Notes: generated by a model from the sequence alone, not told the origin. Shown: positions 20,872 to 31,319, counted from the first letter of the stretch. The stretch: 64,000 nucleotides of DNA from Ypsolopha sequella (GCA_934047225.1 CAKOHE010000043.1:124001-188000), one strand, 5' to 3'. Numbers and translations are program-made.

Positions 20872-22686
20872 CTAAAAAGAATTTTTTACAATTTTGTTAG
20901 TACTTGTACTAACCGTGTCAATAGGGACAAAATTATGTAAATAATTAACATTACAAATACCATCAATTATAACTGGTATTGGAAAATTTCCTGTTACACT
21001 CTTTGTAACAGATTCACTACCTTCTAAAATGCATGCTAACTTAGTAGCTAATTGTTTTTTATAATAATTTGCAAGGTACAAAGTACCTTCTGTCAAAAAA
21101 AAATCACGAATGTAGATATTCGTATCTAAGTAGTGCACCTTGTCACTGTGACCAGCTGAGAAGTTGTGCATGCACATATTCAAATTATATAAAGTAGTTT
21201 TTTGTGACCCTGTAAGTAATTCTGAATAAGGGAATTCACAAATGATGATTTTTTTAACACTAAGTTGTAACATTAGCTCGAGATATTTTATAAGGTCACT
21301 TTGTGTGATACCTGTACTATTTCCTATTAGCAGAACAATTGTAGTATTTAATTGATATTCCATTTTGAGCAAACGCTCTACAATTTGTATGAAAGATGCA
21401 CCTGGCATACAAATATTGGTGACTTTCTGCATAAGTTTATTTCCTAATAAGGGCCCTAAGTTTTTTCCAATAGAGTCTGTAAACACAACAGTATTATATC
21501 CTTGCGACGCCGAGGATTCAGCCGCTGACGCAGCAACCGACAAGGGCTCAGAAGGCTGAGGGGAAGAGCTCGGCGTGGGCAGCGCGTCAGACGTAGGTGC
21601 AGGGTCTGACGCGGTTTCCACTGCAGGAGTGGATGATGGTTCTGCGCCATGACCGGAGCCACGACGAAGGCGAGCAGAACGGCGACGTTGCTTTCGACGG
21701 GTAACCTTGCTCTTAGGTTCAGGTGTGGAGACTGGTGTTTTGGGACCCTGGTAAAGCTGACAGTCCTCACTTACGGACTCGGACGGAGGCACTGACACTC
21801 CAGGAGAGCCTGGGGATACTCTCAGACCAGTGACAGAGACGTGCTCCTGTGCGGGGGGTGTCATAGTCATGCCAAGTGGACTCTGAGATGGTGAGAGGCC
21901 CACGGACGTATGTAGATCCTGAGGGGTCAGTATAGGCGGAGTATCTGGCGAAGCTGGTGTTGCAGATGATCCACACAGCAGGCAGCTACTGTGTATGCAG
22001 CTAGGTTCCTCTGAAGGCTGTGTCGCTTTTACAAGTAACTGTAGTTTTTCATCATTGCTGTCTATAATTTCACCCATGGATTCAGCAATTTTCAACATTT
22101 CTCCAAACGTTACATCCTGCTCAATAAGCTCGTCCCTTGCAGTATGATATTTTTGTCGCATGGTCTCTAGCTCCAATCTCAATTCGGTGATTTCGCTCGA
22201 TTGGTGTGTTACAGTCAAATCAGTTGAGTCGACAGTATGAAATGTTGAACGAGATTCAGCGCAGCTAACTAATTCATCATATAGTACCATTGATTTTTGT
22301 AGGGCTTGCTCTGCTTCATGGTTTTCTCGTTCCATGGTTACTTGTTGCAGTTCATTATGGGCCTTTGCAAGCTGCTGTTCAAGGTCACATATCTTTTGTA
22401 GTGATGCTTCATGTGTTCGGATGCACTCATTGTAAGAAGTGATTTCCTTGTGCAATGAATCTCGTTGAGTATGGAATGTTGCACGCTCCCTGTCAATGAC
22501 AATCATCTCACGTTTTAAAAGAGTGTTTTGAGTGTTCATATTTTCTATCTCTTGTTCACTCTCTTTCCGCTCTTGGAGAAGCTGAGCATTGAGCTCTCTG
22601 GCAGTCTTGAGGTCCTCAAGGGTGGTCGCCAACTTCAGCTCCAATTCTTGATTTAGAGCCCTGCTCAGTTGGCTCCGGGTCATCAT
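20872..22686 (-). CDS. CR1-type ORF1 protein: coiled coil plus SGNH-like esterase domain
   Basis: Intact 604-residue frame starting at the ATG at 22686 (a second ATG precedes or follows directly). Residues about 10-140 are heptad-rich and charged (ELELKLATTLEDLKTARELN and onward), a coiled coil for multimerisation. A Cys pair, SSCLLCGS, sits near residue 233. Residues about 280-390 are Ser/Pro rich with a basic KVTRRKQRRRSARLRR patch. From about 400, VVFTDSIGKNLG, ICMPGASF and VLLIGNSTG follow the block order of SGNH/GDSL esterases, known in ORF1 of CR1-group elements. Presumed role: RNA binding and RNP assembly. The stop is 12 bases before the first ORF2 ATG, suggesting reinitiation. No lesion is seen, unlike ORF2. 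Confidence 0.85.
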   Translation of the reverse strand: MMTRSQLSRALNQELELKLATTLEDLKTARELNAQLLQERKESEQEIENMNTQNTLLKREMIVIDRERATFHTQRDSLHKEITSYNECIRTHEASLQKICDLEQQLAKAHNELQQVTMERENHEAEQALQKSMVLYDELVSCAESRSTFHTVDSTDLTVTHQSSEITELRLELETMRQKYHTARDELIEQDVTFGEMLKIAESMGEIIDSNDEKLQLLVKATQPSEEPSCIHSSCLLCGSSATPASPDTPPILTPQDLHTSVGLSPSQSPLGMTMTPPAQEHVSVTGLRVSPGSPGVSVPPSESVSEDCQLYQGPKTPVSTPEPKSKVTRRKQRRRSARLRRGSGHGAEPSSTPAVETASDPAPTSDALPTPSSSPQPSEPLSVAASAAESSASQGYNTVVFTDSIGKNLGPLLGNKLMQKVTNICMPGASFIQIVERLLKMEYQLNTTIVLLIGNSTGITQSDLIKYLELMLQLSVKKIIICEFPYSELLTGSQKTTLYNLNMCMHNFSAGHSDKVHYLDTNIYIRDFFLTEGTLYLANYYKKQLATKLACILEGSESVTKSVTGNFPIPVIIDGICNVNYLHNFVPIDTVSTSTNKIVKNSF

Positions 22687-23432
22687 TTTGACGGATTGAC
22701 CTGAAATGATATGGGGGAGAACGGTAGTATTTCCACAAACAAAGCCAGGAAGTATGAGAGCCCTGTATACAGGATTGTGTTATGCTTGTAATGTGTAGGT
22801 TTGGTGCTTGAGTTTTGTGGGTGATGTGAATTAAACAAGTAATTTAGTCAAGCGTTCAACTGTGCTTCCACTATTCGTCAAGCACAGCGAGCCAAACTAA
22901 CACTTGTGTGTGAAACTGGAAGTTTCTCACAGAGTGAGATATGTATTTTAAGGAGTTGTGTATGTTAAATGTAAGTATATAATGACTCAAAATAATCAAT
23001 GGAATTGCAAATAATCTCCCAGTTACAATCATATAAAAAAAAAAACGAAAGTTGAGTAAAGTATGTAGAATAAAAGGTGATAAGTAGTTAAATAAAATTA
23101 AGAATACAAAATAAGACTGTGGAAAATAAATTAACAGGTAAGTGAGAAAGAAAGGCTAAAAATTATAGAGAAAATAAGCAATAAAACAAGAAAAAATCTA
23201 AAAATAAATTAGTCAGTGCTAAATATGACGAGAGATTTGTCAGGTACAGGCAAGGTACAATATTTTACTAACTAATAGGTCCTACAATAAAATGTGAATT
23301 ACATTAAAACATAAAAACACGATATACTCGCCTTTAGATTTCTTTGTTCTCCGTGACCGTTACTAACAAACTTTAGCCAAAATTTTATCAGTTTTTGGCG
23401 TTTTCACTAATAAATAAATATTATTATTTATT
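22687..23432 (-). promoter_or_regulatory. 5' UTR / presumed internal promoter of the CR1-type element
   Basis: AT-rich sequence between ORF1 and the target-site duplication. Its 5' end begins AATAAATAATAATATTTATT on the minus strand. Non-LTR elements normally initiate from an internal promoter in this position; no specific box is recognisable by eye. Confidence 0.45.
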
Positions 23433-24296
23433 CTATTCGCAGACGAAACGTCACTTATTTTTAAAGTTAATAGACGTGAAGATATCCTTGACGACGTGAA
23501 TACAACTTTATCACTGGTGCTTGATTGGTTTACTGTAAATAATTTAGTTTTAAACGCAAAAAAGACAAAATGTATAAAATTCACGTTACCAAATGTAATT
23601 CAAGTGGATGGTAATTTGATTTTGCAGGGGTCCAAGCTGGAGTTAGTTAACGAAACTAAGTTTTTGGGCATTACGGTAGACTCTCGTCTTCAGTGGATCC
23701 CCCACATAGAAGCCCTATGTGGTAGACTTAGTTCGGCCGCATACGCTGTTAGACGCATAAGGCAAATTACTGATGTAGATACTGCTAGACTAGTCTATTT
23801 TAGTTACTTTCACAAAATTATATCATACGGCATGCTGTTATGGGGTAGAGCCGCGGATACAGACGCAGTCTTTGTTTTGCAGAAGAGAGCAATTCGGGCT
23901 ATTTATAATATGAAGCACCGGGAATCATTAAGAGAAAAATTCAAAGAAATTAATATATTAACGGTTCCTTGTGAATATATTTACCAAGTCCTTAGATATG
24001 TCAAAAAAAATGTTGAGTCTCTCCCAAGGTTTGGTGAGCATTATTGTAAGGAAACCAGAAATAAGTATAAACTGGCTTTTCCAAAAATCAGACTCGCCAA
24101 AGTGAGTACCTCTTTCGTAGGACATGGTATAAGATTTTACAATAAACTTCCAAAAGAGGTACTTACTTCAGAGAATAAGTTTAAACAGTATATTAAGCAG
24201 GGCCTACTGAAAAAGGCATATTATAAAATAAATGAATATTTGGATGATGTTGAAGCATGGTGTTATAGTGATACTGATTTTGATGAAAGTATGTAA
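23433..24296 (+). pseudogene. Older CR1-type element, 3' piece of reverse transcriptase
   Basis: Continues the frame broken at 17339. It opens with LFADETSLIF, so the second catalytic Asp of the FADD box is Glu here, then runs TTLSLVLDWFTVNNLVLNAK to DDVEAWCYSDTDFDESM with no stop for 266 codons. It is close to identical to the minus-strand copy and keeps TTA (Leu) where that copy has TAA. Its 3' UTR follows to about 25220. Confidence 0.88.
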
Positions 24297-25220
24297 TAAT
24301 TTAATTAATTAATATAATCTCCTAACTTTTGATTCCTCTTAGGAGTTAACATTAATTAATTACAGACTGTAAAAGGAAATAGACTATATGAGACAGGTAA
24401 GCAAAGATATGGTATATGTTTTTCTTTTTTCATTAACCTGAATTCCTGCTGTCTTGTATTTTCTTATCCCTTGGTTAAAGTAGATATAAGTAATTTGATG
24501 TATAGTATAAGTTTATGTTAAAAAAAAAAGACATGATCTTGCCAAGTTTCTTGCCCGTTCTTCTTAGCAAGACTAATCGAATGGGTGGAGGTAGGCATGT
24601 ATTTATATATGTAACCTATTACTATGTAGTATATAGGATGGGATTTGGTCGGCCGCCTGGATTCGTGCTGGGGGCTCGGTTGGTGATCATTGAACCTGTT
24701 CCTGGTCCCTGGCCGGGTCTCCGGTATGGGTTCGGGCGGTTGATTGGATTTCACCATGTATAATAATATTTTACCTATAATTTTAATCGTATATACAAGG
24801 TAACTTTTTGATCATCGTCCAAATTCGTACAAGTGGCTTGGTAAGTGATCAGTATAATGGATCAATAACAATTTTGGTGAAATTCGTAAAATGAAATTTC
24901 GACTCCCCATAGTAATTCACTCGGGACTGGAACTGAATTTCTATGGGAAGCCGAAATTTCATTTTACGAATTTCACAAAAATTGTTACTGATCCAAGATA
25001 CTGATCACTTATCAAGCCTCCAGTATGAATTTGGACGATGATCATAAAGTCACCTTGTATATTGCTACATAAATTAAATAAATATTTAATCTTAGTAGTT
25101 CATGTACCTACATTTATTATTTTATTACATATATTTTTATAAGATTAAAATTTGACTTGTGAAACGTGTATTATATATACCTACTTTGCAAAATGAACTT
25201 TTTGAATTTTGAATTTGAAT
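24297..25220 (+). other. 3' UTR and TTTGAA tail of the older CR1-type copy
   Basis: Matches the reverse complement of 17340-17984, including the GC-rich block around 24650-24750 and the end GAATTTTGAATTTGAAT. A family B MITE (24794-25059) is inserted in it. The ORFs here are antisense or UTR noise. Confidence 0.85.
24794..25059. mobile_element. MITE family B, copy in CR1 3' UTR
   Basis: TATACAAGGTAACTTTTTGA to AAAGTCACCTTGTATA, arms about 120 bp. The sister CR1 3' UTR (about 17500) lacks it and gives a near-empty site, so the insertion is defined: TA is present on both sides. Family members also at 54899-55164, 59750-59993 and, diverged, 40658-40912, 59038-59576 and 60755-60992. Confidence 0.88.
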
Positions 25221-25331
25221 ATTTTTAATTCTTACTTTTTGACATCAGCCGGAAGTCTAAAAAAACCAATTTCTTGTTTTCGGGATGAGTTTAAACACCC
25301 AAAAACAACAATATTTCTGCGACATCGTGAA

Positions 25332-25478
25332 CAGGTCCTCTAAAAAGGCCACTTTGGATGAGTCATATTATCATTTTGTTGTAATGCCGTCTTTTTTGCA
25401 AGCATGAAGAAACTCTGTCTCTATACTACTTTCAAATCATTTTATGATTTACCCAAGTTGGCCTTTTTAGATCCCCAG
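25332..25478. mobile_element. MITE family C, copy 1
   Basis: Ends GGTCCTCTAAAAAGGCCAC and TTGGCCTTTTTAGATCCC form imperfect inverted repeats; interior includes ATGCCGTCTTTTTTGCA. The second copy at 59169-59312 is in the opposite orientation. Confidence 0.75.
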
Positions 25479-25869
25479 GGCGGCACAGAGTTCACATCAT
25501 GTTGCATCCTATCGCCTTAGAGCGGTGCTCATACGTCTGCGCGTACTAGGAAGCGCCACGACCTCAGCGACTGACGCTTGAACTCTCCTTAGACGGCGTG
25601 TAGAGCACGCGTCCACACCCCCGACACTTCATAGTCCACGCTCAAGTTATTTACCTACACTCTCACGCGCGCATCTGGCTTGTCCGCACACGCTTGTGTG
25701 TGTGCGTGAGCTAGTTTAGGGCTGGCAGCGAGCGTGTGAGCGTCGTCGATCGAGAGGGACAACATCTATAGTCAGCAACTTATATGATTCTCTTCCTAAA
25801 TTTTAGCGTGGTTAATCCCTAGGTCTGACGTCATGACCTGAATGCGCGAGAGGGTGTCCGAGTGTGAAC
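25479..25869. other. GC-richer unassigned sequence
   Basis: Holds several CG-containing blocks and TGTGTGTG/CACGCGCGC-like runs (about 25660-25720). No ORF, repeat partner or RNA gene recognised. Confidence 0.3.
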
Positions 25870-26175
25870 TTTGAAATGCAAGTCACAGTCCACGCTCGGT
25901 ACACCAGCGTTTCACCTACAAATATTACGTCCCAACGTGGTGGGAGGTGAGCCCTATCGCAGTAAGTACTTTGGGCACAAACACACGATTTTTAGGACAT
26001 ACGGGTTTCCTCACTATGTTTTCCTTTACCGTTTAGAAAGTGGGAAGTACTTACCTATAAGCAAATACGATGCGCATTATTTAAATTCCGAAAAACTCAT
26101 TGGTGCATGCCCAACCGCGGATTGAACTTGGATCTCAAGATTGAGAGGCCAGCGTTCTACCCTTAAGTTACCGCC
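25870..26175 (-). mobile_element. tRNA-derived SINE, copy 1
   Basis: On the minus strand the head has AACTTAAGGGTAGAACGC (A-box region) and AAGTTCAATCCGCGG (B-box region), then GGGCATGCACCAATGAGTTT and a body shared with 33385-33600, including ACGTTGGGACGTAAT. The body and head order define a SINE transcribed by RNA polymerase III. Confidence 0.75.
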
Positions 26176-26401
26176 GCTTTTTCATAACTTTAAAAATAAA
26201 TGAACATAAAAGAAAATGGCTTAGTTCATCGGAAGGAAGCAAATTTGAAAAATCTCCGTTCTTTATTGGTTGCTCCGTTTTCTAGGCATTCATATATACC
26301 ACAATAACGAACCATATTGATTAAAAATCAGCATAGTAATAAAACAAAACAAGATTTATACTTGCGATTGTTGGCACTTGATGAAACATAAAAAGCATCT
26401 C

Positions 26402-26492
26402 GATTTTGAACACAAACACTTGTACTATTTGTTTCATAACATAAAAAAAATGTTATGTTAAACAAATAGTACAAGTGTTTGTGTTCAAAATC
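26402..26492. repeat. Near-perfect 91-bp hairpin
   Basis: GATTTTGAACACAAACACTT continues to CATAACAT and is followed, after a run of A, by its exact complement ending GTGTTTGTGTTCAAAATC. About 40 paired bases with an A-rich loop. No TIR-transposon ends recognised. Confidence 0.85.
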
Positions 26493-26660
26493 AAGAAAAC
26501 AAAACAAAATACGCGCGCAGCGAACGAGTGTTACAGTGCAAGCCAATCTTTTAGTCGCCTCTGAAGATAGACGCAAGAGGCGACGCAATAGCCGTTTTAC
26601 GGCGTCAGGGGGACGTTACAGGAGCGAGGGCGCGGAGCACACCCGCCTGCGTGCCGCACC

Positions 26661-28025
26661 GCGTATATGGAAACCCTTCCAGTATTCAGAACCCCAGTAA
26701 TTCTGAGCTGCGGGAGGGTTTACTAGCATTAATTCACAGAAAGTTACCTTAAACCATTCCGGTATTCAGAGTTGCGAACGATCTGGATTCGGGTATTGTT
26801 TCCGGTATAGTAATCAAGACTTGATGATTAAAAAGCTTCCCTTATTCAGATCCCTAGAAAGCATTAAAGTACTTAATCTGAATAGCGGGAGAAATTTCTG
26901 CGCTATGCTCCCCGATCTCAGATCGCAAACGGCACGTGCAAAGAGAGAGAGAGAGAGAGCGTTATCATGCGCATCTCTATGTTGTTTGTTTTGATTTAAA
27001 TTAGCTCCGTTACCGCTTTGTCACGAAAACAATTTTAAAAACGCATCTCTATCGGGAAACCTCCTAAACAGATGCATTAATTATTTAAAAACAAGCAAGA
27101 ATGTGCCTAACGCTCGACATTTTTGTTTTTAATAACTTGTTGATTCGCCTAATGTTAAAAAAGTTTTATGATTACACTGTCATAAGTTTTTTTACATTAT
27201 CTTTATAATGCAATTCAGATTATTAGTATTTCTTTAATCTTCGCTCGTTTAGATAGAAGTGCGTATTGCATCTTGGGTCGAAAACAGCACAAAGGAATTT
27301 TTATTTATCATTTACATAATTTTATGTTAAAAATTATAATTATATGATTGTATGAGATAAAAATATGTTTGGCAACAATTTAAAATTTTATTAATTTATT
27401 TTCCTTTGTTTTTTTTGTATTTTCTCGCATTTTGGTGGGAAAATCTTCAAAGAGAGCTTTTGGATAAAAAATCTAATACACATTCTGCTTGCATATATTT
27501 TTATAGTTGTTTGATATTAAAGTAACAAAGAGTTCAGCTTTACAAGTACCCAACAAAAAAAAGAAAAACTAAAAAATTCAATTTTTATAGCAAATTTAAT
27601 TGGTTTTTTATATTTGTTTTACTGGTAAAAACCACCTTTCAATCAAGACATTTTTTTTTGCATATTTTTTTGGTATTTTTCTATCACTGTTTTCAATTTC
27701 ATACAAAAATAAAATCTCATGCATTTAAGGGATATACCTATAAGCCAAATTTTAGACTGAGTAGCGGTAGGAATTCATATCCATAACGCTAGTACTGCGT
27801 TTGTAATGCCTCCCGCATTACAGAACTAAAAGCAGGGTAGACTAATCTGAATAACGGTAGGAATTTATATCCATAACGCTAGTATTGCGTTTGTAAAGCA
27901 TCCCGCATTACAGAACTAAAAGCAGGGTAGCATTTAATCCATCAAACTGCACGTTTAATTGCTTAAAGGCTCCCGCAGCTCAGATGTACTGGGGTTCTGA
28001 ATACTGGAAGGGTTTCCATAAACGC
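26661..28025. mobile_element. Mutator-like non-autonomous element, 9-bp target duplication
   Basis: TIRs of about 55 bp: GCGTATATGGAAACCCTTCC at the left, GCGTTTATGGAAACCCTTCC as complement at the right, each continuing through AGTATTCAGAACCCCAGTA. The flanks carry TGCCGCACC at 26652-26660 and 28026-28034, a 9-bp duplication as produced by Mutator-type transposases. Inside is a 90-bp tandem duplication (GGTAGGAATTCATATCCATA at 27766, variant at 27856) and several TTCAGA subterminal words. No transposase. Confidence 0.82.
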
Positions 28026-28034
28026 TGCCGCACC

Positions 28035-28984
28035 ACACCCCCTGCTCGCCATTTAGCAGGTGTCAACACTATGCGTTAGTGTTAGTGCTACGTCCGTACA
28101 CTACACATGCGTTGCATGAAAATGAAAAGTACGTTCGTGGAAAAAAATCTATGATTCGTTAAGTTAATTGTTGAATCTGTTTGTGTTGCATTTATTTGTT
28201 GTTTTGTTGATTTAGTTTGTTTCAGTTTATTGTTGTTGTTATGCCTCGCGGTCGTTATAGCGTTTTAAGGTGACAATGTAGGAAAATGGTGTTTATATTA
28301 ATTTGTTTTATTTAAACAGTTAAGATTGCACTAAAATAATAAATATATATTAAATAGCTAGGTACAACAAGTACACCTTCCCACTTATAGTAAACATTTA
28401 ATAATCAACTGTTCATATTATTGTTTCCTTGACTGTACCTGCGCAAGCTTGCACTCGTAACTCAATCAGAGGCGACTGAAAGATTGGTGCGCACTATACT
28501 CGAGCTCTGCCTGCCTCCAGATTTGCCACTAACTTGCGGGGGAACGCGGGGGACGATAAACTCGCGCGGGGAGGCGAGTGTCGCTTCTTTACGTAGTAAT
28601 ACTTTATATTATCTGACGCGTCTGTGTGTGTTTGCTCGAATCAGAACGCTTCCAAGTAATTTTCCTATTGTCTTTGTATACATATACTGTGCTAGAGGCG
28701 CTTGCGTGCGAAATGTTGCATAGCTATTGGAGAAGATAAACTGAAACAGAAAAGAGGGTAATAGGTACTAAATGTTAAAAGGATATATTTAGAACAAAAC
28801 GATAGTTAAAAAATACATTTCGAAAATATAAGTTAAATTTAATACTTTTGACCATTGCCACATAATATTACATCTATTTTTAGTATTTCTCTAAGTAACT
28901 ACTACATTACCACCTACTATACGTTTTAGACGTGGGCGTCGACTCGAATTTGCCGGCGGCGACTGTGCGCCGATCAAATTTAAT
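28035..28984. other. Unassigned AT-rich sequence
   Basis: Contains CAATCTTTCAGTCGCCTCTG-like sequence in inverse orientation near 28470, matching CAATCTTTTAGTCGCCTCTG near 26545, outside the Mutator-like element. This could be an outer inverted repeat into which that element inserted. The ORF at 28484-28723 shows no domain. Confidence 0.35.
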
Positions 28985-29260
28985 GTAAATGTTGCAGGCT
29001 TACACAAAATGTATACGATTATTATTAGAGTGCAAAGTAACATTTAAAATCAATCAGAAACAAAATTCTTTGAGAAAAGTTCGCTTCGAGCCCCTGAGAT
29101 TAAATTTTCTCACAAAATTTGTTTCTGATTGATTTTGAGTTTTACTATGCACTCTAATAATATTGTGAGTTTTTAAAGCGAATGATTTCGCTATAAATAA
29201 TATAATCCTATATATCGTCAACTTAAATGGAAACTTAAATAAGTAACATTTTTCCAAAAC
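28985..29260. mobile_element. SINE family 2, foldback arrangement
   Basis: ATTATTAGAGTGCAAAGTAA (about 29020) and its complement around 29140-29163 bracket TCGAGCCCC, a B-box-like word on the minus strand. The tail TTTGTTTCTGATTGATTT also follows a tRNA-like head at 58730-58920. Best read as two tail copies in opposite orientation around a SINE head. Confidence 0.55.
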
Positions 29261-30233
29261 ACGTTTTATTGCATTCTCTAAACGTCCGATTTTTTCTCCA
29301 TCTTTTGGTCTGAGAATCGTTTTCCTACTCCCTTTATTTCCTGAGATAGCTGTTTGTGGCCAAACTGGTTAATCCGGAAAACTACTAGAAAACTGATTGG
29401 GAAAACTATATTAAAATCACTTATACAAAAAGGATTAAAGAGATTGACTCTACCTGTAGTTTTTTTCATTAGGATAAAATATATAACTCACCTTATTTGA
29501 ATTATTATTACATACGGCTTGGACACTCACGTGTGATTGTTGTTGACAATATGCCAACCGTTTCACCGATACGATTTCGGCATTATCAAGGCGAGTGTCG
29601 TTCTTAGGACGACGACGCGGCGTTCACCGTCGTTGTCAAACGGGCACCAGTTCTGGGTGTATTATCTATGACTGGCAGCCACCGATCGTCGAGCTGCACG
29701 CATTGCTCGTGCGCTGAGCGTTGAGTGAAGAAAATTAAGGCCCTTAAGGTGATTACCCACGCCAACGGCCTTGAGCAATCGGCCTCACCTCCGGGGAGTT
29801 ACAGGCGCTGCTCCCCGCATGCCTCTGCGCAGACGCCCCGCGCCCCTCTACAAAGATCGCTAGCGTCGAAATGATTCACACCTCGTAGCGAGGTAGAAAT
29901 AAATTTATGTAGCATTGTTTTATGCGTAAACCTATAACTATAACTTTTGAAGCTCAATAGGCTGTGGTGCTGTAACAGAGAGATGTGACCATTCTGTTCC
30001 TACTACTACACGGTGATATTTTGGTAGTTTTGAAAACAAACTAGTGATTATAGTAATCGCGAACTAGTGGTGATAGTACTGAAATCGCGAAAATATATAA
30101 AACATATACAACAAAATCGGTTATGTGAGGATACCCGAAAGTGACCAAGTTGATATTGGGGTCAGACCTTTATAAATCTTGGGCTTGAGCGGTAACAGAC
30201 GAGCGTCACTTTGCAGTTGGTAACCGTCAACAG
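29261..30233. other. Unassigned sequence with a CTTAAGGTGATTACC terminus-like word
   Basis: 29600-29870 is GC-rich (CGCAGACGCCCCGCGCCC). CCCTTAAGGTGATTACCCA at 29741-29759 is matched inversely by GGTAATCACCTTAAG at 34677-34691; these may be ends of a larger element or two unrelated fragments. No coding region recognised. Confidence 0.3.
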
Positions 30234-30386
30234 TAGGCCCACCATGAGTTTGGCACTCGATATACGTTAGCGACTGCGTAAAATATAATGTATTGGAAAT
30301 TCTGGTTCCTCTCGTATACCGCTAGACTCATACAAATGTTTTACGCTGTCGCTAACGTGCATCGAGTGCCAAACTCATGGTAGGCC
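30234..30386. mobile_element. Short palindromic MITE
   Basis: CACCATGAGTTTGGCACTCG and ATACGTTAGCGAC are complemented by GTCGCTAACGTGCATCGAGT and GCCAAACTCATGGTAGGCC. Arms about 55 bp; the spacer holds ATGTATTGGAAATTCTGG. Confidence 0.8.
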
Positions 30387-30948
30387 AGAGGCACAGTATT
30401 ATACTGTGCCAGAGGATTGAGGTAACTAATGTCGGAGGTAACCGTCTAATGATGGTAGCGTCAGCCGTCGTCGGTTGCAGTCAAACAATTTTTCATAAAA
30501 AGTGTCTGTTTTTATATTTGAATGATTTTTGAACGATAATGACGAAAAAATATATATATTGATAAAATATAATTTTGTTACAATTTTTGTTAATTTCGGT
30601 GCTTTTAGAGACTTGAGTGGTATGTATCGGTTATTTGCGGGTCTCATAATAAAACCGATAGTATGTAATATATTTGGGTACTCAGAAACGGTTTCAATGA
30701 TGTTGATGCAACTTTTAGATTTTATTTTTATGAAGATTGTATTCGCACGTAAAATAAACAAAACACATATTTTTTTAATCTGTAAATTTTAATTATGTTA
30801 CGTAATCTGTACCACAGTTTCACCTCGCTAACACTTGTAAGCTCTGATCTGCAGGTAAATCCTCAATTTGGTAAATATATGTATATATTTTCTTGATCAT
30901 GAGTCTTCTGCTTTTTATTTGTTCTTCACTTGAGATAAGTTAAATTTT

Positions 30949-31195
30949 TTGTTGTGCTCTTTGTTCTTCATTTTCTTGTTCTGTACTTCGTTTATTTCAT
31001 TGTTCTGTACTGCGGTCTTCCTTTTCTTGTTCTATTATATTGTTATACATTTTCTGTGTGTTTTCGTTTTTGTAATTTTTTTTTCCTTTTGTTACTTTTT
31101 TTGTTGTGCACTTTGTTTTTCATTTTATTGTTCTGTACTCTGGTTTTCATTTTCTTGTTTTATATTTTGTAATACATTTGCTGTAAATTAAAATG
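30949..31195. repeat. T-rich low-complexity tract with internal duplication
   Basis: TTTTTTGTTGTGCTCTTTG...TTGTTCTGTACT recurs about 157 bases later as TTTTTTGTTGTGCACTTTG...TTGTTCTGTACT. The Phe/Leu-rich ORFs across it come from T-rich composition. It lies directly 3' of exon-like unit A. Confidence 0.6.
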
Positions 31196-31202
31196 AATTT
31201 AC

Positions 31203-31319
31203 CAGAATCGAGTCTTTAACCGTCTTTTGTTCAGAGGCTGTCGGATCATTGTCTTTGCCGTTCATTTGTAATGCAATGAATGAGCCTGGAGATGGTGGTG
31301 GTCCAAAAGATATTTTTCT
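31203..31319 (-). CDS. Exon-like unit A (117 bp)
   Basis: On the minus strand: acceptor TATGTTTTTCAG, 39 open codons reading RKISFGPPPSPGSFIALQMN then GKDNDPTASEQKTVKDSIL, and donor GTAAATTC. It is homologous over its whole length to unit B upstream (31530-31646), with exactly equal length, conserved frame and both splice sites kept, while the flanks differ. Function unrecognised; the peptide is polar and probably disordered. Could be part of an unseen multi-exon gene, or a duplicated gene fragment. Confidence 0.45.

Larger units (their letters stand above)
17340..23432 (-). mobile_element. Near-complete CR1-type non-LTR retrotransposon (6.1 kb)
   Basis: Minus-strand element with 5' UTR (about 23432-22687), intact ORF1, damaged ORF2, 3' UTR (17984-17360), and a 3' end of short TTTGAA repeats (17340-17360), a microsatellite tail typical of CR1-group elements instead of poly(A). 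CTATTC flanks it at 17334-17339 and 23433-23438; part of this may be microhomology with the tail. The target is a plus-strand copy of the same family. Presence of the whole 5' region is unusual, since most CR1 copies are heavily 5'-truncated. Confidence 0.9.

Noticed and set aside
25870..26175. Genuine tRNA gene
   Set aside because: A- and B-box-like sequences lack a cloverleaf with paired acceptor stem and the unit recurs with a shared body, so it is a SINE.
30949..31191. Two overlapping Phe-rich ORFs that look like membrane proteins
   Set aside because: Caused by T-rich low-complexity sequence with an internal duplication.
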